Shown: positions 11,701-22,524, counted from the first letter of the stretch. The stretch: DNA of 64,000 nt from Astropecten irregularis (GCA_963971285.1 OZ020244.1:34782001-34846000); one strand, 5' to 3'. A program made the numbers and translations. The notes: a model not told the origin generated them from the letters alone.

Positions 11701-14700
11701 AAAAATGCGACGGAAAAAAAATGCGACGCGTTAACGGCACAAATGGAACACCATATAGAGCTCGTATTTACAAGGTAAACTATGAGGACAAGTCGACTCC
11801 TTTTTTCATGAAGTCGTCTTGGCGAGATAAATTATCACGATATGTCGACTTCTTAGTTTTCACTAAGTCATCTTGTAAGGATAAATTATCTTGATAAGTC
11901 GACTTTTAGGGCTTGCATAAGTCGACTTGCCCAGATAAATTATATGGTTATAAGTGGCATGGCACTCGTTGAGCTCCGTAGCCAATGGATGGGGATACGA
12001 TGAATGATTGTGGTTCCTGTAGCAATATTGCATATAATTATTTACTTTCAACATCAGACATCACGACGCGACGTGAAACTAAATCTTGGTCAGTAACTCA
12101 CTATTGTCGCTAGCATTGCAAATATTGAATGGAATAGCAAGATAAAAAGACTATAAAGCAAGCGGTGAATGTAATAAAATAAAACATCATTTGAAAACAG
12201 AGAACTATGAATGAAAGATGAGCCGATAATTACTGATAATGACGAATCGTGCTATCATGCTTCGTTAAACATTAGGGCTATTTTTCATTTCTTCCCTTTC
12301 GTCTTAAATTAATTAAGCCTAAGTTAGGAAGGATTGCTCATCAGTCATAACACTCCATAAAATGACGAGAAAATATTTATGACAGCATAAACAAAATTCT
12401 GAGTGGTTTACGGAATCTAATTCAGGCTTCGGACTAAGAAGGACTTAGTGTTCGGTCAAAACTCTGATTGCTGAGAAAAATGACAAATAGCCAAAATGTC
12501 GGATAGTGATTAACCCTTGACGTGGGTAGTCACCTATGGCACATGTCATATAAACAACTGGTGCCAAAGCAATTTCGGCGTGTCGATGCCATATGGAAAA
12601 ACATCATTAAAAGCAGGCTTTTAAAGGATGGTGCAGAACTGTTTTTTGCGACAAAACCGTTACTGTCAGTGAACGCACATTATGTAATCCATCATATACC
12701 TTAACTGACAAACCTGTAGAAGTTTGAGGTCAATCAGCCATCTGGGTCACGAGAAAATAGTGAAAACCCGTTTACACATTTCAACGATATTATGCGTTCA
12801 TAATAAAACGCTTCGAAGCGATTTATTCCAATCGGAAAAGTAGTTTCATTTATTTCTCAACGAATATGGCATTTCAGACAGAAACATTTCATGGGATGTT
12901 TTCTCCTATCATCACCATTATACTGTGTATACGTTTTATGTGAATCTGTGATCTTGAAGTGTATTTTGTCTTACCAATTCTGTACCATCCCTTTAATTAA
13001 AACGAACGAGTTTCAGTGATTTTAGATCATCGCTCACTGCGCACCAAGCGATAACAACTGGCGTAAATAATGAACCTTGCTGATGAGTTATAGCCTAAGC
13101 TCAGTGAATAGGGTGTGAATAATTATTTCTCTTCACGGTTACTGTTTTACGGCACCGGAGCTGAAACAACGCACAGATGGGGTAAATCTGGCACAACAGA
13201 AGCATAATTATGAATCGAATTATTTAACTTTTGTTCCAAATCTTGACAGAAACGAAAGAAAAACACCAATATTACACAAATCCAAAGACACACATAAAAA
13301 CACTTCAATGGGCATTTTCGTTTGACAAAAATTGGCATGCAATGACTATCAAACTAAAGCGTTCTGCTGGACTTAAAACTAAATTAGGGAGTTTTAACTG
13401 GAACGATAGTTAAAGGTAATATCATACTTTATCAAAGAAATGCAGATTCAAGGGCAAACATATCAAGGAAGATATACAGTCACAGTCATTTGTGAAAATT
13501 TCAGTCCCATACGGTGCCTACTTTTTGAGAAAACAGTGAAAACGGCCACAGTATTTCTTAAGTGTTTTCTCTTTTATTTTTGATCTTTTAAAAGATCAAA
13601 AAGATTTTCAGTCGCTGTTTTACTAATTTCTGGATAAGTACACCATTTCAGGCGGAAAAATGTTAACAGTATGTTTCTACAACCACCATCTTCATACCCT
13701 GTTAGTTATACGTAAATCTGTGAACATTTCTGTTTTGGTCTCTTACCAAAGTATGATACTACCTTTAAAGGGATGGTGCAGAATTGGTAAGACCATGGAG
13801 GAAGGAAGATACACTTCAAGATCACAGATTCACACAAAACGTACACAGTATAATGGTGATGATAGGAGAAAACATCACATGAAATGTTTTTGTCTGAAAT
13901 GCCATATTCGTTGAGAAATAAATGAAACTATTTTCCGATTGGAATAAATCGCTTCGAAGCATTTTATTATGAACGCATGATATCGTTGAAAATAATGTGT
14001 AAACGGGTTTTCACTATTTTCTCGTGACCCAGATGGCTGATTGACCTCAAACTTCTACAGGTTTGTCAGTTAAGGTATAGGCCTATGGTGTATTACATAA
14101 TGTGCTTTCGCTGTCAGCAACGGTTTTGTCGCAAAAACCGTTTCTGTACCATCCCTTTAAAAAGAAATTGGAGAGTTTTAACTGGAACGATGGTTACATT
14201 TCAAAATGGGTAAATCTTCACTTTCGCGACAATGATCAAAACTGGAATGAAAATTTGAAACAAACAATTGCAATCCCACTGTAATTATATGCTCGACTTT
14301 CGCTTCCAATTCGAAACAATGATTATATCACACAGTCATGTACCTTAGGCCTATACCATGCTTATACAATGATTCTCTCAATTGTTGCAGTTTATAAGCC
14401 TTACAGAAATTGAATTATTAAGCAATGTGTTCTAATAGAAAAAGACATGCGCAGGCCTGTTGTTATTCAAATGACCGATGTCTGTGTTTGTGCGCGCATG
14501 GAGCAAGGAATAGCAATTTGTAGCATGGCACAATACATGATAACTACTTATGTGCGATTGCCTGCTGTGCTCATTTTCGTTTAAAGACGCAAAATGAAAA
14601 GAACACCACACAACAAAATAATTTTCAGTGGATAAATCTATATTCCAGAAAAACAAAAATATGTTTACGCGACTGCCATTAACAAAATATATCAAAATGA

Positions 14701-14947
14701 GAAAATAATATTTTGATACATGAACGTATAGGCCTATATTCACGTCAGGTTAGATAATGCATGGAGAAAAATCAATGATGATTTGAGATGCTACAAAATA
14801 TTTCAATGAAATAAAAAAAACATCTCGCCCTGAATATCAAGCCTCCAAATCTGAATAATTTACACCATGACATACCTTTACTACTCCTCCGATGACAGCA
14901 TCGAATAAAAGGACGGATAACACTAATGCTACCGTGATGTACTTCAT
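8502..14947 (-). CDS. Probable secreted basic peptide precursor, two exons, 122 residues
   Basis: Exon 1 is 14947 to 14876: ATG then MKYITVALVLSVLLFDAVIG, a textbook signal peptide, then GVVK and a GTATGT donor in phase 0. Exon 2 is 8798 to 8502: 98 codons and TAG, entered at AAAG|CGT in phase 0. The junction itself makes a Lys-Arg pair. The mature part has no cysteine and many dibasic sites (KR, DKR, RVRR, KSRR, FRR, MKR, FKR), as in prohormone-convertase substrates. A cut set would free PIFLSHSDLFRSEKEARD and SVPHEGLINPADLGMRLK among others. I see no Gly before a dibasic site, so no obvious C-terminal amidation. Exon 2 is GC-rich against AT-rich flanks, as coding DNA would be. It could be a neuropeptide precursor, a cationic host-defence peptide or a matrix protein; I recognise no family. 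Weak points are the poor pyrimidine tract at the acceptor and the 6-kb intron, which might hide a middle exon. Confidence 0.5.
8880..9165 (-). mobile_element. tRNA-derived SINE
   Basis: On the minus strand it starts ggagtcaggttggcgtagcg (a box A-like segment) and continues to ggaccgggttcaagtccggc, a clear RNA polymerase III box B. A tRNA-unrelated body with a ggtttcctcccatcacc motif follows, and it ends in an (AAT)n tail at 8880-8900. Its ORF is a shadow of this SINE body. Confidence 0.75.
9739..9918. repeat. Minisatellite, T-tract plus GGCGGCGCA units
   Basis: About ten units of roughly 17 bp: eight to ten T followed by tggcggcgca, or by the variants ccgtcgca and gcggcgca at the two edges. 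Overlapping ORFs here (AHFFFGGAFFF-type) are artefacts of the repeat. Confidence 0.85.
11447..11730. repeat. Minisatellite, A-tract plus TGCGCCGC units (inverse of 9739-9918)
   Basis: About sixteen units of 16-19 bp: an A-run then tgcgccgct or tgcgccgc, ending with tgcgacgg variants at the outer edge. The order of variants mirrors the left block, as expected if both blocks belong to inverted arms of one element. Confidence 0.85.
11978..12620. other. AT-rich noncoding stretch
   Basis: No gene, RNA or repeat is recognised here. A short ORF at 12522-12704 overlaps a palindromic element and is not convincing. Confidence 0.4.
12621..12996. repeat. TTAA-type palindromic element (gggatggtacagaa family), copy 1
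   Basis: The ends are ttaaaggatggtgcagaact and the inverse of ctgtaccatccctttaa. The core has cgcttcgaagcg, and the landmarks are tctgggtcacgagaaaat and catttcatgggatgttttct. TTAA flanks both ends. Confidence 0.8.
13410..13768. repeat. TTAA-type palindromic element (aggtagtatcat family), copy 2
   Basis: A full copy of about 359 bp: ttaaaggtaatatcatactt to the inverse ending in acctttaa, with the central palindrome gatcttttaaaagatc. Its right TTAA is shared with the next element. Confidence 0.85.
13765..14160. repeat. TTAA-type palindromic element (gggatggtacagaa family), copy 2
   Basis: It starts at the same TTAA that ends the preceding element and runs to ccatccctttaa at 14160, with the cgcttcgaagc core at 13950. 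It is the reverse arrangement of the copy at 12621. Confidence 0.8.
14161..14875. other. Intronic AT-rich stretch of the basic-precursor gene
   Basis: I see no further exon, RNA or element here. Confidence 0.35.
14876..14947 (-). CDS. Signal-peptide exon
   Basis: ATG at 14947-14945 starts 24 codons ending in AAG before a GTATG donor. The hydrophobic core VALVLSVLLF is followed by a small-residue cleavage region (DAVIG). Upstream on the minus strand is a CpG-rich stretch (14950-15250), which suits a promoter. Its pairing with the 8798-8502 exon rests on phase and on the secretory logic, not on any seen transcript. Confidence 0.6.
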
Positions 14948-15250
14948 GTTGGTTATAGATGGCTTATAGTATACTGCGCTGAGTGTATACGGAAACAAAA
15001 ATGGCGTGGATGCGAGTGTTATGATGATGACGCATGTACGAAGTGAGCGTGATGTCTACGATGGGCAGCGATTTTATAACGAGATGCGGGGAGCAGGTTG
15101 CGATGGACGGATCGTGAGACGCTGATAAGTCGGCGCAGGTCACGTGCAAGATGAATATTCATGAGACATCTCGCGTATAAATGCAATTACAGTAAAATAA
15201 GGATGAAGGGTTATGGTTAATTTCAACGTCGCGACGCGTCGGTTCGAGAC
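14948..15250 (-). promoter_or_regulatory. Possible promoter region, CpG-rich
   Basis: This 300-bp stretch upstream of the signal-peptide ATG has many CpGs, a cacgtg E-box (15140-15145), and tatactataag about 20-30 bases before the ATG that could serve as a TATA-like element. Assignment is by position and composition only. Confidence 0.3.
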
Positions 15251-15265
15251 GGGGGCTGATTTGAA

Positions 15266-15510
15266 CAGGGGCCAATTTCACGGCGCTGCTTAGCACACAA
15301 ATTTGCTAAGCATGACATTTCAGTCTTACTAAAAACAGGGTTAACAACCAAATATCCATTTGTTATGTATCGCTTATGATTGTTCTTTGGCCGTTGTTGA
15401 CTGACCATGAATATCAAATGGAATTTTTAACTGTGGTTTGTTTTATTGGGCAAGACATTTTTGTGCTAAGCAAATTTTTGTGCTTAGCAGCGCCGTGAAA
15501 TTGGCCCCTG
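15266..15510. repeat. Foldback element, CAGGGGCCAATTTCA family, copy 3
   Basis: A complete copy of 245 bp with cag-ggg...ccc-ctg at the ends, tgctaagcatgacatttc and ctgaccatgaatatcaaatg. I found no matching 8-bp flanks. Confidence 0.85.
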
Positions 15511-15685
15511 GTCACATGCACAATGTACAGTATAACGGGTGCTTTCGTTTAGCTAACACGGGTCAGCCCTTACTGGGAATGGTCGTGCTATACTGCACAA
15601 AACAAGCGAGAGAATGGGGACGAGGTTGACTGGTGTCGACCCGGGGAGCTTAACGAATGCACCCTTAATGTAAGGGGTGAAATTA

Positions 15686-15838
15686 GGGGCCTGTTTGTTT
15701 CGGACGAATCCTGCGGATACGGATCCCATTTTAGCGTGTTTCGGACGAATCCTGCGGATACGGATCCCATTTTAGCGTACCCTGCATAGGAGAAGGATCC
15801 CAAAATATCGGATCTTTTGCGTGAAACAAACAGGCCCT
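15686..15838. repeat. Foldback element with GGGCCTGTTTGTTT ends, copy 1
   Basis: The inverted ends are gggcctgtttgttt and aaacaaacaggccc. A 39-bp segment (tttcggacgaatcctgcgga... to ttttagcgt) is tandemly duplicated inside. Other copies are at 26618 and 63728. Confidence 0.8.
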
Positions 15839-17087
15839 AGGATTCATGGTTTCTTTTTTATTACTGTGCGTTGATATATACAAGATATTGGCAGGTTTGT
15901 TTAATGATGGATGTTCTAGCCTTATTTTGATGCAATCCTATATAGTAAGCCTATACAATATAATCCAGATGCGCAAATGACATCAAATCGGATGCAGAAA
16001 TGATTGATTCGAATCAGGTGTAAACGAGGCATCGGTGTATGCATGGCCGGATAGTGTATTAAAGATACCCAGCTCGATTTCACGTTAAAACAAAAACAAT
16101 AAGTCTAAATTTCAAATTGATAATTTTAGTTGTAAGAAAAGGAGAAATTACGAGCTCTAATTCGTAACTTGGCCAAAACAAAATACAAGAAAAATATATC
16201 AAAAATAATGGTAGAGCGCCTGTACGGTATTCAGGAGGTCGCCGGTTCGAATCCCGCTCAGTCAATTTTTCTTTGTTCACTTTTCAATGACTTTAAATTC
16301 AGTCAGTTTCCCCTGTGGTTATTTGATGCTTATGTTTATATCTTGTTAACCATTACCTTTTTGAATTGAATTTTCTTGCCCGACAGGAATCGAGAATGTT
16401 TAAATGCCTTAGAACCAACAAGCATATTGAAACTCAATTAGGGGCATAGAGGCTGAGAGGGTCGGGGGAAACCGCACTGGTACAGTCCTTATCGATAAAT
16501 TGTCATTCCATGTGGGTGCATCCACGAAAAAAAAAACACCCAGAAATAAAATCAACCATCTTCTGAAATCATTTAAGGTGGCGCATGTATATCAAATAAT
16601 TTTTCACATGCAGAAATGTCAATTCATTAAAATGTTTACCTTTATTCAAAATACCTGTTTTTCAACTTCATTACTATATAGCGCTGTGCACCAGATCTCT
16701 ATTTTGAGTTCGTTCTATATGGATATACATATTATAAGAAACCATTCTGCAGTCCCGTAATGGGTTTAATTGGAATGTGGGTCTTTTTTTATAGACGAGA
16801 TTAAATTAACTTAGGCGAGTCTACTTGTCTTGCCTTGTCTGATGATGCAAGCGCATGGAAGTAAACACACTGCCGAATATGCAATTCTAGAACATTGAGG
16901 TGAACACAATAACGTGATGACCATTATAATTTTTTTTGTCGGAGATGGAATTATGCAAACTGCTTGCCCTTCACCGACATTGTGAAATTTGGATACACAG
17001 TGCTTTGTGCATGAGTGCGCATGAAATCATGCGCTGGCCCATGGCTCGGGTGATGTCGAAACCAGCTCGAGCCATGCAGCCGAACCT
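15839..17087. other. Noncoding stretch around the truncated tRNA-like repeat
   Basis: Apart from the tRNA-like unit at 16209 I recognise nothing in this interval. Confidence 0.35.
16209..16375 (+). repeat. tRNA-like repeat unit, 5'-truncated
   Basis: It starts at ggtagagcgcctgtacggta and carries box B (ggttcgaatcc) and the family's downstream segment, tttctttgttcacttttcaa. The acceptor and D-arm 5' halves are missing. Confidence 0.6.
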
Positions 17088-17226
17088 GGGGTCGATTTCA
17101 TGAAGCCCTGCGATCGATCGTAACTCGATTTACGAAGGATAACCCATCGTAGGGGCCTATCTCATGTAGGGCTTTAATGCATCAGAAGTCCTACGATTGA
17201 GAGTAAGTTACGATGAGTTTGGTAAG
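17088..17226. repeat. Foldback element, GGGGTCGATTTCA family, copy 2, interrupted
   Basis: It has the typical left end ggggtcgatttcatgaagcc and the core. The right end is missing at the point where a hAT element (17227-17410) has inserted. Confidence 0.7.
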
Positions 17227-17410
17227 CAGTGGCGTCGCCAAGGGGGACGTGCCCCACCCCCCCCTGGAAAACCTCGTGCCCCCCCGCGTGCCCCCCATTT
17301 GAGATTTGGGTTGGTGAAAAAAATATAATATATATTATTGTAGTGCCCCCCAACAATTGCTTGTGCCCCCCTTGTGCCCCCCCAGACTCAAAAGTCTGGT
17401 GACGCCACTG
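17227..17410. mobile_element. Nonautonomous hAT element, 184 bp
   Basis: It begins CAGTGGCGTCGCCA and ends TGGTGACGCCACTG. It is flanked by a perfect 8-bp target duplication, TTGGTAAG, at 17219-17226 and 17411-17418. The interior is rich in GTGCCCCC repeats. 8-bp duplications and CAGTG ends are the hAT signature. Confidence 0.85.
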
Positions 17411-17601
17411 TTGGTAAGGTGCTTTTACCACATCTGAGGTGCGTTTTGGGATGGCGTCCGTGACTGAAAACGTGTTCGTGACGTTTCACTGATCTCAACC
17501 AATGACCGCCACTTGCATCATGACGGGAACCAATCTCTGCACGCGTCATGGCTGTCTATGCAGACCTATAATGCCAATACAATGGCAAATGTCGCCTTTA
17601 T

Positions 17602-17977
17602 AGTAAGGTGACCATATTTTGTTGAGATGATCCGGAGACAGTGATCCGTGTCTTGGGGGAGGGGTATAATTTTGAAAAAATTTTGAATCCAGATGGTGCC
17701 TAAATGCAAAATGGTGGCATCTACGGACATCTTTTCCAGTTGACATGAGTGGCTTACATACTTACATGTCTTAGGCGGTTGTCTTCGCATACTTCTCTGA
17801 AGAATGGATCTTCTTCAGCACAGCATTTGTGTTCAGTTTATTTTCTATTTAGGGCAATTAGAATTTTCGGGGCATTTCGTCGAATCGGGGACATTTTCGG
17901 GGACAATTTTCCAGCGGGGACGGCACTGACAAATCGGGGACTGTCCCCGGAAATCGGGGACGTCTGGTCACCTTATT
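17602..17977. repeat. Terminal-inverted-repeat element, AAGGTGACC ends
   Basis: It runs from agtaaggtgacc to ggtcaccttatt, flanked by tat/ata. The right half carries repeated cggggac/tccccgg motifs. Confidence 0.6.
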
Positions 17978-18789
17978 ATATGAAGTTTTGCTCGACCAAA
18001 ATGAACCCCATAAATGCATTCGGTGCTAGAGATGTTTAGTACAATTTTATACATAGATTATTTGATTTATTTATTTTGAAACGCCAACCGTTGTCGAAAC
18101 GCATATCATAAAACTAACCTAATGCAGTTTCCATGAACGTGACAGTATGCATAGACGGCAACACTGAATACGAACCGTATTGCTTTCAGGCCCAAACCAA
18201 ACATAACCTAATTATTGTTTTCTTGTTCGGGATGGGGGACACTGTGCATTGCCGAGGATGTACAAGGCTACGCATTGATGAGAGGCGATGTAGGGGCGGA
18301 GAGGAAATAGAAAAGGCGGTAAATGAAGCAAGGACGGACAGAGAGATGGCGGTGCTATGTCCTTACGCATTTTTATGGCCGCCATGACATAGGCCTATGC
18401 ACTGGTGTCGATTTCTTTTCATGATTGGGGGGATGATTGGTGATTTGGTGTCCTGTGCGAGCCTTGCGAGAGCGAAGCGACCGAGCGGGGTGAGGCTGTG
18501 GGAGGTGGGATACCCCCCTCCCAAACCAGGGACTTTTTAATAAAAGCAGAGTCGAAAAGTCGCATTTTAGAGCATATAAAAACGATATTCAGAAGAATTA
18601 AACAGTATACATTCACTCGGCGAAGACTAAAAAAAAAAAACAAGGATCATGTAATATTTCTATGCAATAAACTTGAATGATATTCAACCTCGAAATTTTT
18701 TTTTTTTTGGGGGGGATGATAATACACGCCATCCCCACCTCAAATATTGGGGGGATATATCCCCCCATCCCCCGGGATCGGACACCCAT

Positions 18790-19260
18790 GGGCCTATGAT
18801 ATTATGGGTGAATCACAACCACTACCTGCACTTTGATGCGCATGTCGTGGCAGTTGAACGCTGTTTTAATCACTTTTTGTGTACATTTCACTTGATTTAT
18901 TCGTACCGTAACTATAAGCAAACAGATTATTCACACAAAAATCATGCCAAATATAAAATCACACAAAATATAATTGTGCACAGATTTGTGATGTACAATG
19001 TCACGCGCCATTAGGGCCTAGGATATGCATATATATACAAACATCGCACATCACAAAATTGCGCAGATATTTTGTGAATTTGTGATGTACGATGTATCAA
19101 ACACCACAGGTATATGTCCCCAGATATTTTGTGATGTTCATGTCCCTCCTGCGTCGCCATTCAATCTTTGCCGTCTTGCGAATGATATGTATAGTTAATT
19201 TTACACTGTGAATAATGGAACGTGCGCCCCAAGTGTCATGTGTCATGGCGACCACCACAT
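18790..19260 (+). repeat. Dispersed 450-bp repeat, copy 1
   Basis: It matches 50311-50765 in inverse orientation along its whole length. The matches are gggtgaatcacaaccactac, ttacatttcacttgat-like segments, the repeated tttgtgatgtacaatg motifs and tgtcatgtgtcatggcgacc at the end. Both ends carry a tgtcat.tg.catgg motif in inverse orientation. Confidence 0.65.
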
Positions 19261-19750
19261 CTTGCCCTGAGTACGAAACCACACTAGTTACTATGCTTCG
19301 AAGCCGAGAACTCATCACAGTGTCTTCTGGAGCACACGGAATTGTTGCGCTTCGAAGCAGCTTCCGTGCGTCTTGTCAGTCGGGGCACTGAGCCGTCACT
19401 TTCGTCGCCGTGCGTGCACCCCGTGAATTTACAGCCATCACAAGCGGATAATAACATTTCGAGTGCTTATATCACGCTTTTAATTCTGCCAATTACGCTG
19501 TTTAATTAAACTCATTTGGGACTCACCGTTTGCCATTACCCCCCCCCCCCCTCGTGCTGAAGTGAACTGGAATGCTTTGTATTGTGCAACGGGGATGCTT
19601 GAACCTTTTCACAATTAAAGTCTGCATAATTTTTGTATGAACAAACGTTTGATTTATTTCTTAAAGTGTTCAGACAAGGCGAACAAAGCCAGGCTCCCCA
19701 CTGATAATGATTGTATAGGCCTAGTACAACTTGTGTAGGGCCTACCTGTG

Positions 19751-20101
19751 TTAAAGGTAATATCATACTTTGGTTTTTATCAAAGAAATACAGATTCATG
19801 GGCAAAAATATCAAGACAGATACAGTAACAGTCATCTGTGAAATTTTCAGTCCCATACAGTGCCAACGTTTTGAGAAAACGGTGAAAAACAGCCACAGTA
19901 TTTCCTAAGTCTTTTCTCTTTTATTTTTGATCTTTTAAATTAAAGATCAAAAAGATTTTCGGTCGTTGTTTGACTAATTTCTGAATAAAATACACCATTT
20001 CAGGCGGAACAATTTTAACGGTATGTTTCTACCACCACCACCTTCATACCCGTAAGTTATACGTAAATCTGTGAACATTTCTGTTTCGATTCTACCTTTA
20101 A
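19751..20101. repeat. TTAA-type palindromic element (aggtagtatcat family), copy 3
   Basis: A full copy with TTAA at both ends and the central tcttttaaattaaagatc, here with an extra attaa at the axis. Confidence 0.85.
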
Positions 20102-20473
20102 ACCTACAGACTTACCTTACTAGACTACACTGTTTCCATGTTGAACAACTACACGATTAATGTTGTGGACACAGGGCAGGGTTTTGATTTATAAGTGAAA
20201 TTATGGGGTAAAACCCTAGAAACACGGGGACACATGGTATCAAACATGGCGACAGTGTAATACCGACTGTGTCTTGACACGTTTGTTAGAATGTTGCTGA
20301 TTGGTTACTGAAAAGTTCTATTAAGAAGCCGATCTCTGATTGGTCAAGACACGTTGGGGGCGCTCCGGCATGTCAGTGTCTGTGTCTGGAAGTCAGGTAC
20401 GCCTATAAGCAAGTTGCATTTTCCTCTCATAAATTTTGTTGATCTGAATTCACAAACAATAGGGTCAACATCA

Positions 20474-20774
20474 TTAAAGGTAGTATCATACTTTGGTAAT
20501 CCTGAAGTCAAAACAGAAATGTTCCTCCTGAAATGTTGTATTTATCCAGAAAAGAGTCAAACAACGACCGAAAATATTTCAAACTTTTAAAAGATCAATA
20601 ATAAAAGAGAAAAGACTTCAGAAATACTGTGGCCGTTTTCACTGTTTTCTCAATAAGTGGGCACCGTATGTGACTGAAATTTTCACAGATGACTGTTACT
20701 GTATCTGTCTTGGTATTTTTGCCCATGAATCATATTTCTTTAATAAAAACCAAAGTATGATATCATACCTTTAA
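20474..20774. repeat. TTAA-type palindromic element (aggtagtatcat family), copy 4
   Basis: TTAA is at both ends. About 60 bp are missing in the left arm compared with full copies. Confidence 0.85.
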
Positions 20775-20867
20775 TATCATTTTTGTACATAAACTACCAT
20801 ACCCGCAAAAGTCTATATACTCTCGTCTTCCTTTAAATAATAAAGAGGCCAGCAATTACTATATATC

Positions 20868-20939
20868 GGGGGTGTAGCTCAGTGGTAGAGCGCTCGCTTC
20901 GCATGCGAGAAGCCCCGGGTTCAAATCCCGGTACCTCCA
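20868..20939 (+). tRNA. tRNA-Ala (anticodon CGC)
   Basis: 72 nt fold into a full cloverleaf: acceptor GGGGGTG with TACCTCC, including the G3:U70 wobble that is the alanine identity element. The D stem is GCTC/GAGC, the anticodon stem CTCGC/GCGAG with loop TTCGCAT (anticodon CGC), the T stem CCGGG/CCCGG with TTCAAAT, and the discriminator is A. A run of T (20944-20949) downstream could end polymerase III transcription. Confidence 0.9.
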
Positions 20940-21122
20940 TAATCTTTTTTGATGGTTTGTCCTTAAACTCGCGTACATGACATAATATTATGAATATAGC
21001 GCTTTGTGGGACAGTGTACGTTGAACATCATTATTTAGTGCATTTAACTCCCATACACTACACGTGTTCTCTTCTGCCTTTAAATATTATGAAAATGGCC
21101 AACAGCAACAACAACAAACGCA

Positions 21123-21194
21123 GGGGGTGTAGCTCAGTGGTAGAGCGCTCTCTTCGCATGCGAGAAGCCCCGGGTTCAAATCCCGGTACCTCCA
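21123..21194 (+). tRNA. tRNA-Ala (CGC) with one anticodon-stem mismatch
   Basis: It is identical to the copy at 20868 except for a C-to-T change in the anticodon stem (CTCTC against GCGAG). It has a T-rich terminator directly downstream (21198-21207). It may be functional or an early pseudogene. Confidence 0.75.
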
Positions 21195-21206
21195 TAACTT
21201 TTTTTT

Positions 21207-21545
21207 TATGGCGTGTCCCTTTAATTAAGATATAAAACATGATTGCAAAGGTCACAGAACAGCACTTTGTCTGTAGTAGTCCTGCATGTACATGAAATAA
21301 TAAGCTGTGGACATTTGAGCTCAATCGGACATCCGAGTCCAGAGAAAATATCGAAAAACGAGTCTTTTTTACTTATAAAACATAATTTTGTTTTGATCTA
21401 GCCGAGAGGTAAATCAATTGTTTTACACTTTTCTGAACAAATACAGCATTTCAGGCAGAAATATTTTAGCAGAGGGTTTCTATCATGTCCATCTTTATAC
21501 CGTGAAAGTCTGGTATTATTTTGTGAACATTTCTGTTTTGGTTTG
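21207..21545. repeat. Palindromic-element relative between tRNA units, copy 1
   Basis: Landmarks are cacagaacagcactttgtct, gagctcaatcggacatccga and gcatttcaggcag. It shares this layout with 21812-22137, 25277-25640 and 57340-57675. Confidence 0.55.
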
Positions 21546-21724
21546 TTTTGATAGCGTTTCCCTTCATTATTAAGACCGGCGCAAAGGTCGTAAGGTATAT
21601 CAACATTGCTTTGTGTGATAGTTTCCGCTTAATATTAATATAATTTTTGTACATAAACTCAAATGCCAGCAAAAGTATAGTTATACAGTACATTATTCTC
21701 TTCTGCCTTATCATCAAAAATGTA

Positions 21725-21796
21725 GGGGGGGGAGCTCCCCAGTAGAGCGCTCGCTTCGCATGCGAGAAGCCCCGGGTTCAAATCCCGGTACCTCAA
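21725..21796 (+). pseudogene. Decayed tRNA-Ala (CGC)
   Basis: From the anticodon arm on it matches the family, but the acceptor and D arms are disrupted (a G-run then agctccccagtagagc) and the 3' acceptor half reads tacctca. Confidence 0.8.
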
Positions 21797-21811
21797 TAAT
21801 TTTTTTTATTG

Positions 21812-22137
21812 CAAAGGCCACAGAACAGCACTCACACTTTGTCTAGTCCTGCATATGTACATGAAATAATAAGCTGCGAACATTTGAACTCAATCGGACA
21901 TCCGCGTCCAGAGAAAATATCGAAAAACGAGTCCTTTTTTTATTATAAAAAAAAAAGTTTTACACTTTTGTTTTTCACTTTTCTATAAACAAATACAGCA
22001 TTTCAGGCAGATTTTTTTTAGCAGGGGGTTTCTACCTTATCCATCTTTATACCATGTAGGCCTAAGTCAGGTGCTAATCTGAGAACATTTCTGTTTTGGT
22101 TTGTTTTGTTACCAATCATGTACTGTACCTTTAATTA
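21812..22137. repeat. Palindromic-element relative between tRNA units, copy 2
   Basis: It has the same landmarks and order as 21207-21545 and ends accaatcatgtactgtacc followed by tttaa. Confidence 0.6.
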
Positions 22138-22298
22138 GACCGCCGAATAAGGCCTATAAATTATGAACACTGGACAGATCTATAGGCATAAGTGGGACAG
22201 TTTCCGCTCAACATCATTTTTACATAAACTCCCATACCCGCTAAAGTATACATGTATTCTGTCTTTAAATATAAAAAGCCACCCAATTCTACAAGAAG

Positions 22299-22376
22299 GG
22301 GGGTATAGCTCAGTGGTAGAGCGCTCGCTTCGCATGTGAGAAGCCCCGGGTTCAAATCCCGGTACATGTACCTCTA
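22299..22376 (+). pseudogene. Decayed tRNA-Ala (CGC) with acceptor insertion
   Basis: The D and T arms are intact, but one anticodon-stem base is changed (gcatgtgag). A 6-bp duplication (tacatgtac) splits the 3' acceptor strand. Confidence 0.8.
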
Positions 22377-22524
22377 TAATTTTGATAGCGTGTCCGTTAT
22401 TAAGACCGGCACATCATGAGAATAATGATGTATAATTATGAACAGCGTGATAAAGTTTCAGCTTAATATCATTTTTGTACAGCAAAAGTATAGCTACAGT
22501 ATATACATTATGCTCTCGTGCCTT

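Larger units (their letters stand above)
9531..11977. mobile_element. 2.4-kb foldback element with minisatellite arms
   Basis: Outer ends are inverted: tacggagctccacgagtg at 9531 and its inverse ending at 11977. Inside each end comes a roughly 200-bp arm with repeated gataa.ttatc and aagtcgactt motifs. Then comes an inverted block with ttgtgccgttaacgcgtcgc, and then the 17-bp minisatellite blocks 9739-9918 and 11447-11730. The centre (9919-11446) has no ORF above about 100 codons, no transposase and no RNA gene that I recognise, so the element looks nonautonomous. Confidence 0.65.
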
